Source: Candidatus Edwardsbacteria bacterium (lineage in GTDB: Bacteria > Edwardsbacteria > AC1 > EtOH8). Taken from it: 64,000 nucleotides of DNA. The position numbers and the translations under genes are program-made. Of this stretch, positions 53,968 to 60,142 are shown in pieces. The notes beneath the pieces were generated by a model. The model saw only the letters and a program-made list of their open reading frames with translations, was not told the origin of the DNA and did no database searches. Position 1 is the stretch's first letter; every line of letters begins with the position of its first letter. The DNA lies in NCBI GenBank assembly GCA_018821925.1, contig JAHJLF010000075.1, forward strand, positions 1 to 64,000, written 5' to 3'.

Positions 53968-54688
53968 GCCACCCACCAATAGGAGATTGACAATGGAAGG
54001 AATATTTGCTCTACCCTACTCGGAGTATGAAGCAATCTTGCAGACCCAGAAATTCTTCAAAAAGAACGATGGATTTGCTGTTCTCGTACCTACAAGTCGG
54101 CAACAAAAAGGAATTGACTTCATTATTCTTAACACTCTCAACTCAAAGGTGCTACGGGTCCAAGTCAAGAGTTCACGTTCATATGTTCATCCAAGCCCAC
54201 CGAATAAGTCGAAAGACGAGCACCATATTTACAATTTTTGGTTCAACAATTTTCTCAACAGGTACGAACCGAATACCGCCGATGTATACTTGCTATTCGG
54301 CTTATACCCCATCTACAACAACAAAAGCAACATCAAGTCAAAGAAAAAGTTCTGGAAGAGTATTATCCTTGCGCTCACTGACTCTGAGATGAAGAAGTTG
54401 CTGGATCAAGTAAAGACAAAGAAGGAAAACAAGCCGGATCGGTTCTTCGGCATCAGTTTTAACGATCCCAATAAAATTATCGGCAAACGCGGCTTCCCCG
54501 ATAGACCTGATTTGACTGCCCATATTCTCGATACTAAGATCGGTGAATTACTCAACAAGCTGAAGTAGCAAATTCACGTGGTGGGCGGCAGCTAACAAAC
54601 GGGTTTTGCAGCTCGTAAGAATAGCACGCGCAATGCCGTTTCACGGCCACGTTCTCGCCAGAAGCAGACAGGCGCAAACCCGCAAATG
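53962..54688 (+). mobile_element. Integron gene cassette 1
   Basis: Begins after the G of GTTAGCC and ends at the G of GTTATAT in attC-2. Its first bases GTTAGCCGCCACCCACC (counting that G) match the reverse complement of the stem before its attC, GTTAGCTGCCGCCCACC, at 15 of 17 positions. This is the sign of a cassette that had circularised. It carries one gene, 31 bases from its start. Confidence 0.75.
53993..54568 (+). CDS. PD-(D/E)XK-like nuclease-fold protein (cassette 1)
   Basis: A 191-aa hydrophilic protein, AT-rich against its neighbours. Start ATG 53993 has AGGAG seven bases before it. Residues ~35-60 read RQQKGIDFIILNTLNSKVLRVQVKSS: an Asp followed by a Q-V-K strand, the arrangement of the PD-(D/E)XK nuclease core, with candidate Glu in the first helix (EYEAILQTQKFF). 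The DUF4365-type resemblance is by eye. The Glu/Gln change at the E-x-K position is seen in some active nucleases of the superfamily. A defence or DNA-processing role is inferred; the target is unknown. Confidence 0.65.
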   Translation: MEGIFALPYSEYEAILQTQKFFKKNDGFAVLVPTSRQQKGIDFIILNTLNSKVLRVQVKSSRSYVHPSPPNKSKDEHHIYNFWFNNFLNRYEPNTADVYLLFGLYPIYNNKSNIKSKKKFWKSIILALTDSEMKKLLDQVKTKKENKPDRFFGISFNDPNKIIGKRGFPDRPDLTAHILDTKIGELLNKLK

Positions 54689-54694
54689 TTATAT
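54580..54694 (+). other. attC-2, recombination site of cassette 1
   Basis: GGTGGGCGGCAGCTAAC (54580-54596) begins it, R'' being GCTAAC (54591-54596). L'' CGGGTTTTGC (54600-54609) pairs with L' GCAAACCCG (54674-54682), leaving one base bulged. R' is GTTATAT (54688-54694). About 104 bases from R'' to R'. The middle holds further short palindromes. Confidence 0.75.
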
Positions 54695-54770
54695 GACATA
54701 ACCAGCCCAACTTAACAGGGTGCCCGCCGTCCATGGTGGGCAAGGAATTATTTTTTGTATCAGGTAAACA

Positions 54771-55391
54771 ATGAAAGAAACACGATTATTCTCTTATAAA
54801 ATGACACACGATACTGGATTTGCTCCAAATCCTTTCGGTGGATTTCTAACCTTAGCAACATGCAAGCCTAAAATACGGGAATGTAAAAAAGTGGGTGACT
54901 GGATTGCCGGTTTTACATCAGGCCAATTAAATGGTGAAAAAGTTGGAGATGAAAAGTTAATATATCTGATGAAAGTTACCGACAAGATATCATTCAAAGA
55001 CTATTGGAACGATCCAAAACATGAAAAGAGAAAGCCAAATATAGATTCTCAGGTAGTTATTGAAAAGAGAGGGGATAATATATATATGCCCCTTGTTGAA
55101 ACACCAAGAACTTTTTCGGATTTTAGGCAGATTCCTAACCATAATCATACTGAAAAAAACAAAGGAAAAGATTTAAGTGGAAAATATGTTTTAGTTTCAA
55201 ATGTTTTTTATTACTTTGGCTCAAAACCTATAATTATACCAAATGATATCAGACCCAAAGTCCCGAAAGGTCAGTCAAGTCATGGTTCGAGAACTTACGA
55301 CACGAAAGTAATTAATGATTTTTTATCATACATGGGGTCAAAATATCAAAAAGGAAGGCAGGGTCAACCTCATTCATGGTTTAATAAATAA
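54771..55391 (+). CDS. Nmad2-like protein (nucleotide modification associated domain 2)
   Basis: A 206-aa protein that I recognise as Nmad2, a family described by Iyer, Aravind and co-workers from gene neighbourhoods of DNA base modification. The start RLFSYKMTHDTGFAPNPF is followed by GGFLTLATCKPKIRECKKVGDWIAGF, YLMKVTDKISFKDYWNDP and DNIYMPL, all in the usual order. Biochemical role is unknown; binding or editing modified nucleotides has been suggested. AGGT is the only ribosome site. Its stop overlaps the next start (TAATG). The gene is strongly AT-rich and lies alone with its partner inside cassette 2. Confidence 0.8.
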   Translation: MKETRLFSYKMTHDTGFAPNPFGGFLTLATCKPKIRECKKVGDWIAGFTSGQLNGEKVGDEKLIYLMKVTDKISFKDYWNDPKHEKRKPNIDSQVVIEKRGDNIYMPLVETPRTFSDFRQIPNHNHTEKNKGKDLSGKYVLVSNVFYYFGSKPIIIPNDIRPKVPKGQSSHGSRTYDTKVINDFLSYMGSKYQKGRQGQPHSWFNK

Positions 55392-56206
55392 TGAAAGTTA
55401 TATTAAGTCGTAAAGGGTTTGATTCAAGTTATGGGGGTCAGCCAAGTCCAATTTTACCGGATGGAACCTTACTGTCTCTTCCAATACCAGCGAGAAATGA
55501 TGTTTTTAAGTTTTCTGATTTACGTTATCAAGATAAATCATATTATGAAATTATAAAGAAGCTTAAACCGAACAGTAAAATAAAAAAAGATTATACATGC
55601 CATCTTGATCCAGATATAAGAAGGGATGTGGTAAAAAGAGGCCCTTCATGGAAAGGGTTGTTTGGACAAATGGGCAGTGCTCAAGGGCATTTAAACAATG
55701 AAAATGTTGGACTTGATGATATATTTATATTCTTTGGATGGTTTAAAGAAACAGAATATACACACGCTGGGATCCAATACATAAAAAATGCTCCTGATTT
55801 ACATGTAATTTTTGGCTATTTCCAAATCGGTCAAATTTATAAATCATATGATGATTTACCCAATTTGGCAAAATATCATTCTCATGCTAATAAATTTTCA
55901 ATTGATAAAAACAATTGTATATATGAAGCTAAAGAATCTTTGAGCTTTAACAACAGAATTTCAGGTTGTGGTTGTCTGAAATATAACAAGACATTAGTAT
56001 TAACAAAAGAAGGTGAGAATAAAAGCCACTGGGATTTGCCGGATTATTTTAAAGGCGTAAAGATATCATATCATTCAATAAATTCTTTTAAACAAGATTA
56101 TTTTGATTCTGCCAAGAAAGGACAAGAATTTGTTATTGAAAATAATGAGAGTATAGTTGAATGGACAAAGAATGTTATTAAGAATTATGATAGTTCTTTA
56201 TTGTAA
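55391..56206 (+). CDS. Nmad3-like protein (nucleotide modification associated domain 3)
   Basis: A 271-aa protein with the Nmad3 start KVILSRKGFDSSYGGQPSPI, LPDGTLLSLPIP, then TCHLDPDIRR, FGQMGSAQGHL and FIFFGWFKETEY in the middle. It begins on the last base of the Nmad2 stop codon, so the two proteins are made together and may form a complex. The Cys-Gly-Cys site SGCGCLKY lies near residue 200. No methyltransferase, glycosyltransferase or TET/JBP gene is in the cassette, so any modification would have to come from elsewhere or be the target. Role is inference. Confidence 0.8.
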   Translation: MKVILSRKGFDSSYGGQPSPILPDGTLLSLPIPARNDVFKFSDLRYQDKSYYEIIKKLKPNSKIKKDYTCHLDPDIRRDVVKRGPSWKGLFGQMGSAQGHLNNENVGLDDIFIFFGWFKETEYTHAGIQYIKNAPDLHVIFGYFQIGQIYKSYDDLPNLAKYHSHANKFSIDKNNCIYEAKESLSFNNRISGCGCLKYNKTLVLTKEGENKSHWDLPDYFKGVKISYHSINSFKQDYFDSAKKGQEFVIENNESIVEWTKNVIKNYDSSLL

Positions 56207-56249
56207 AAACGCCTACGCTGCCCTGGCTTCGGCTAATTTATACGGGGAT

Positions 56250-56355
56250 GGGCTGGTTATGCCATATAACAGCGGTTACCCGGCTACGGCCATTCGGCCT
56301 TCGCCCAAATTGGCTCCCGTTGGTTGCCAACTTCGCAAAGCCGCAAACGTTAGCA
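56250..56355 (+). other. attC-3, recombination site of cassette 2
   Basis: GGGCTGGTTATGCCATATAA (56250-56269) opens it, R'' being ATATAAC (56264-56270). R' is GTTAGCA (56349-56355). GCGG (56272-56275) pairs with CCGC (56341-56344). About 92 bases from R'' to R'. Confidence 0.7.
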
Positions 56356-56375
56356 CTACTATTTAAGGTGGTAGA

Positions 56376-56741
56376 ATGAAATTCTGCTGGGTGACCATAA
56401 ACGTAAAGGACATGGAACGGTCCCTGTCATTTTACCGGGACCTTCTGGGCCTGGAGATAAAACGCAAAATGAACCCCAACCCCGACATGGAGATCATCTT
56501 TCTAGGCTCCGGGGAAACGCAGGTGGAGCTTATCTGCAATAAAAAGGCCGGCGATATTGTCGCCGGCAAAGACATCTCCCTGGGCTTCGAGGTGGATTCC
56601 TTGGACAAATTCAGCGAGGTGTTAAAGGCCAAGAACATTCCCATCCATTCCGGGCCCTTCCAGCCCAACCCCCACATCAAATTCCTGTACATCCTCGACC
56701 CGGATGGAGTAAAGATCCAGTTGGTGGAAAACATAAAATAA
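56376..56741 (+). CDS. VOC superfamily (glyoxalase-like) protein
   Basis: A 121-aa single-domain protein of the vicinal oxygen chelate fold (two beta-alpha-beta-beta-beta repeats: VTINVKDMERSLSFYRDLLGLEI, then DISLGFEVDSLDKFSEVLKAKNI). It ends with LYILDPDGVKIQLVENI. The usual metal ligands are incomplete: the first His is Trp or Cys, and the last Glu is Gln in KIQLVEN. It may therefore not be a metal-dependent lyase. AAGGTGG precedes the ATG. It lies right after attC-3, but composition is like the chromosome and no attC follows, so whether it is a third cassette gene is open. Confidence 0.82.
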   Translation: MKFCWVTINVKDMERSLSFYRDLLGLEIKRKMNPNPDMEIIFLGSGETQVELICNKKAGDIVAGKDISLGFEVDSLDKFSEVLKAKNIPIHSGPFQPNPHIKFLYILDPDGVKIQLVENIK

Positions 56742-56837
56742 GAACCGGGCGGAGACCAGCCACAGCGTCAGTATATTTTACCAAATCTATAATTAGCATC
56801 CATTTATAAAAAACAACAACAACGAAACGATGATTAT

Positions 56838-56960
56838 AATTAGCCCAGTCGTTTACGGCTGGGAAAGCGGATAAAGCAAAATGTAAAAGGCCATTAACGG
56901 CCTTACGAGGGGACTATTTTCGTTTATTATCAATCCCAGGCCTGAAGGCCTGGGCTAATT
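56838..56960. repeat. Paired REP-like inverted repeats (BIME)
   Basis: AATTAGCCCAG (56838) and CTGGGCTAATT (ending 56960) face each other. Each has an inner hairpin: CCCAGTCG/CGGCTGGG (56844-56863, one wobble) and CCCAGGCCT/AGGCCTGGG (56935-56954). Between them is AAGGCC/GGCCTT. Confidence 0.65.
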
Positions 56961-57011
56961 AAATATACGCATTGCGATTTTAAAATAATTCTTTAGGTAT
57001 ATATTGTGAAT

Positions 57012-57566
57012 ATGCATTGGAAAACCAGATCCACACGATACATCTTACAGGATAAATGGATATCCCTACGGGCTGATTCATGCATCATGCCTAATGGAAA
57101 CATCATCGAGCCCTATTATATTTTGGAATACCCGGATTGGATCAATGTTGTCCCGATAACAATCGATAATGAAATTATTCTGACCAAACAATACCGCCAC
57201 GGCATAAAACAAACTATATTGGAAATACCCTGCGGGATAATTGAACCTTCTGATAAAACACCGACGGATGCGGCAAAAAGAGAATTGTTGGAAGAGACCG
57301 GTTATTCATCGGATGATTTCATCGAGCTTTGCAAATTATCTCCAAACCCGGCAAATCATATCAATACAACTCATTGTTTTTTGGCTCGAAACGTTACTTT
57401 GAATGCCAAAACAAATTTGGACCATTCGGAACAAATAGAAATACTGAAAATACCGTTATCAGAAGTGAAAGCTTTGTTGAAAAATAATCAAATACGACAG
57501 ACCTTGCATGTCTCGGCGTTATTTTACGCCCTCGAATATTTGAAGGAACACGGTTCTAACCCATGA
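57012..57566 (+). CDS. Nudix hydrolase, ADP-ribose pyrophosphatase-like
   Basis: A 184-aa pyrophosphohydrolase. The Nudix box reads GIIEPSDKTPTDAAKREL, followed by LEETGYSS, with the REL(L)EE catalytic helix intact. Upstream are NVVPITIDNEIILTKQYRHGIKQTILEIP, as in the ADP-sugar branch. Start ATG 57012 is six bases after TATATT; a GTG at 57006 is also possible. It overlaps recO by 4 bases. Confidence 0.88.
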   Translation: MHWKTRSTRYILQDKWISLRADSCIMPNGNIIEPYYILEYPDWINVVPITIDNEIILTKQYRHGIKQTILEIPCGIIEPSDKTPTDAAKRELLEETGYSSDDFIELCKLSPNPANHINTTHCFLARNVTLNAKTNLDHSEQIEILKIPLSEVKALLKNNQIRQTLHVSALFYALEYLKEHGSNP

Positions 57567-58291
57567 TCGAACGCACCGAAGCCATAATCCTAAAATCCCA
57601 AAACTGGTCGGAGACCAGCCGCATTGTCAGCGCCTTCACCCGGCAGTTCGGCCGGATGAAATTCATGGCCAAGGGCGCCCGCAAGCCCCGAAGCAGGTTC
57701 GGGGCTTCTTTCCAGCCCGGCGGCGTCTCCCAGATCGTCTTCTACCGCAGCCGGCATTCCGAACTGCACACCGTCTCCGAGACCGACGTGGTCTGGGATC
57801 CCTCGGCCCTGGCCGAGGGCGGCCGGATGAACCCGGCGGCAGTGGCCCTGGAGATGGGCTACAAGCTCACCGCTTTGGAATCGCCCAACCTGGCCTTTTA
57901 TAAAAATCTTTCGGGTTTTCTGAAAGCACTGCCATCCTCCGGGGAAAGCCACAGCGAACTGCTGGGCTTTTTCCTGGCGGCCCTCAACAACCTGGGGCAT
58001 TCCCCCCGGCTGGATTCCTGCGTCAAATGCCGCCGGGAGCTTAAAAGCGGCGCCCCGGTCTTCTCGGTGACCGAGGGCGGCTTCCTCTGCCCCCGCTGCC
58101 ATGCCCCTGAGGGGGAATGCATTCTCCTGAAGCCGGCCCAATCTGCGGCCTTGTATCACTGGCACTCCACTGGAGATCTGTGCGACATCACCCGCCACGA
58201 CGGAAAATGCCTGATCGAGACCCTGACCGCCTTCGTCAATCATCACATATCCGGCCGGACTAAACTCATCTGCGTGAAATATCTGGACTGA
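57563..58291 (+). CDS. recO: DNA repair protein RecO
   Basis: A 242-aa recombination mediator that loads RecA on SSB-coated DNA. The N-terminal OB fold is RTEAIILKSQNWSETSRIVSAFTRQFGRMKFMAKGARKPRSRFGASFQPGG. The C-terminal helical part has the zinc site CVKC and CPRC. Its ATG lies inside the end of the Nudix gene (ATGA). Length is usual. Terminator-like hairpins follow. Confidence 0.93.
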   Translation: MIERTEAIILKSQNWSETSRIVSAFTRQFGRMKFMAKGARKPRSRFGASFQPGGVSQIVFYRSRHSELHTVSETDVVWDPSALAEGGRMNPAAVALEMGYKLTALESPNLAFYKNLSGFLKALPSSGESHSELLGFFLAALNNLGHSPRLDSCVKCRRELKSGAPVFSVTEGGFLCPRCHAPEGECILLKPAQSAALYHWHSTGDLCDITRHDGKCLIETLTAFVNHHISGRTKLICVKYLD

Positions 58292-58548
58292 CCTATTCCC
58301 CTCTCCCAATGCTTTGGGGGAGGGGACTTAATATTTCCCTTCCCGCATCGGGAAGGGGTAGGGGTTAGGTCAGTCATTCCCGAGAAATCGGGAATCCAGG
58401 AACCGGTCAGCCCCAATAATTGTAGGGGAGGGTTTTAAACCCTCCCCTATTAAAACACCAAGCCCCCGCCTATGGCGGGGGCTTTCGTATTTATCGACCT
58501 CATCCCTTCGCCCTTCTCTTCCCAAGAGAAGGGTTGGGTTGAGTTATT
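58292..58548. repeat. Array of hairpins between recO and the M3 peptidase gene
   Basis: Six inverted repeats in 250 bases: CCCCTCTCCC/GGGGGAGGGG (from 58301), CCCTTCCCG/CGGGAAGGG, CATTCCCG/CGGGAATCCAGG (58373-58400), TAGGGGAGGGTTT/AAACCCTCCCCTA (58423-58449), the terminator, and CTTCTCTT/AAGAGAAG. Confidence 0.65.
58461..58486. terminator. Terminator between convergent recO and M3 peptidase genes
   Basis: AGCCCCCGCC (58461-58470) and GGCGGGGGCT (58474-58483) with loop TAT, followed by TT. Confidence 0.8.
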
Positions 58549-60075
58549 TTATTCCGCCAGGTATTTCAGTGAAAATTCCTCTCCGCTGATCCGTTGGTAC
58601 AATTCGGGATAGGTATAGGTCCCGGAGGGCTTGATCACCTCGTCCAGCAAAAATTTGCCGAACTTTTTACCCTGGGCCATGATGTCATCCGTTTTATGGC
58701 GCTTTTTGAACACCTCCCTCAGCATATCGCAGGTCAGGTCGCCCATAAAATAATTGTGCAGGTAGATGGGATGGGTGGTATGGTGGATCCAGAATCCCCA
58801 GAGCGGCTCTTCGGCGTAAGGCTCCTCGCCCAGTATCTGCCGGTATATCTTCCAGTACAGTTGATGAACGTCGTCTATCGAGGTTATATTCTCCCGGTAC
58901 AGGGCCTGATCGAACAGGATGGCCGGAACGGCTTCGATCCTGGTGGCCCGTTCCCAGCGTTTGAGATTGGCAAAATTCTCCGCTGCCTTTTCCCGGCCAT
59001 CGCCGAAGAACTGTCCGAAGAACGATCCTTCGTAAAGGAAATCCTGAAAAAGGTTGGCGAACCCCTCGGAGACGATACCGCTGCCCCCCATGTTCAACAG
59101 CACCTCCCGGGGCTTCAGTAGAAAGGAGTGCAGGGCGTGCCCGGTCTCGTGCAGCAGAACACCGTATTCGTGATAGCGGTTCTCCACGTTGGCCAGTATC
59201 CGCGAATCGACCGCCGTCTGGATGGGAAAATTGTAGCCCCACTCCGACTTGTTGCGGCGGGGAAAGATGTCGTAGGTGATGTTGTGCAGGGTGATGTCCC
59301 ACCCGAAGTTCAAAAAGAAGTCCCGAACCACATCGTAACAGGCCGACATGTCAACCCGGTGATTAAGTTCCGGGGCCAGTTGGGCGCTGATATAGGCGTC
59401 ATCCCAAGGCTTGACGGCGCTGTCGCCAATAAATTTTTCACCGTATTCCGCCTTGATCTTTTTCATGGCCGGCAGTAATTTGACTATCTGTTCCGGCCAG
59501 CGGTCGAACATGTTTACATCCAACTCCTGCTGTTCCAGTTGGTAGGCCACGAAATTTTTGGCGCCGTAGAGCCGGGCATATTCTTTTCTTAAACCGATAA
59601 GTTCGGCAAACCCGGCCTGGAACAGCGGCTGGTTCACCTGGGCCCGGGCCAGGTAGGCCCTCTTTCTTTTCTCCCGGTCCGGCTCGCTGCGCAGGATCTG
59701 GGCAATCTCGGTGGAGCGGATCTCCCGGCCATCCAGGCTGGAGCGGTGGTTGTTAAGCACCTTGGACAGTTCGGTGGACAGTTTCTGGATCTCCAACTCC
59801 AGCTTGTTCATCTCGTCGGACAGGTGATAGGGCTTGAAGGCCTTGTACAGGATCTCTGTCCGGCGTTTATCCAGCGGCTCCAGGGCCATTGCTTTATGAT
59901 CCAGAATGGCCTGATAGTTTTTCTGGTCCTTGAATACTTTGACCAGCTTCTGGTAGGCTTTTTGCGAGCCGAAGTCGTATCCGGTGGTATACTGGACCCA
60001 TTCCAGCCGGGAATACTGGGCGGAGAGCTTCTCCAGCTTGCGGCCGATGGCGGTGATCTTTTTTATCTGGGACAT
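58549..60075 (-). CDS. M3-family oligopeptidase
   Basis: A 508-aa cytoplasmic zinc metallopeptidase. The zinc motif is HETGHALH (near residue 312), with the third ligand Glu in SGIVSEGFANLFQDFLYEG. Upstream helices (MNKLELEIQKLSTELSKVLNN, REKRKRAYLARAQVNQPLFQ) are typical of the M2/M3 fold. No signal peptide is present. AGGAG precedes the ATG, and a near-consensus promoter lies 30 bases further. Substrates would be small peptides. Confidence 0.87.
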   Translation of the reverse strand: MSQIKKITAIGRKLEKLSAQYSRLEWVQYTTGYDFGSQKAYQKLVKVFKDQKNYQAILDHKAMALEPLDKRRTEILYKAFKPYHLSDEMNKLELEIQKLSTELSKVLNNHRSSLDGREIRSTEIAQILRSEPDREKRKRAYLARAQVNQPLFQAGFAELIGLRKEYARLYGAKNFVAYQLEQQELDVNMFDRWPEQIVKLLPAMKKIKAEYGEKFIGDSAVKPWDDAYISAQLAPELNHRVDMSACYDVVRDFFLNFGWDITLHNITYDIFPRRNKSEWGYNFPIQTAVDSRILANVENRYHEYGVLLHETGHALHSFLLKPREVLLNMGGSGIVSEGFANLFQDFLYEGSFFGQFFGDGREKAAENFANLKRWERATRIEAVPAILFDQALYRENITSIDDVHQLYWKIYRQILGEEPYAEEPLWGFWIHHTTHPIYLHNYFMGDLTCDMLREVFKKRHKTDDIMAQGKKFGKFLLDEVIKPSGTYTYPELYQRISGEEFSLKYLAE

Positions 60076-60113
60076 TTGAGGCTCCTATTGTGTTTTTCAA
60101 AACCTATACACCG

Positions 60114-60142
60114 ATTATACAAGGCCGGGCTATAAATGTCAA
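60114..60142 (-). promoter_or_regulatory. Promoter of the M3 peptidase gene
   Basis: Minus strand: TTGACA (60142-60137), 17-base spacer, TATAAT (60119-60114). The -35 overlaps the end of the TonB receptor gene. Confidence 0.8.

Larger units (their letters stand above)
54689..56349 (+). mobile_element. Integron gene cassette 2 (Nmad2-Nmad3)
   Basis: Runs from the TT of GTTATAT to the G of GTTAGCA in attC-3. Its first 20 bases TTATATGACATAACCAGCCC match the reverse complement of the start of its attC (56250-56269, TTATATGGCATAACCAGCCC) at 19 of 20 positions. It is 1.66 kb and holds two overlapping genes, more than the usual one per cassette. Confidence 0.78.
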
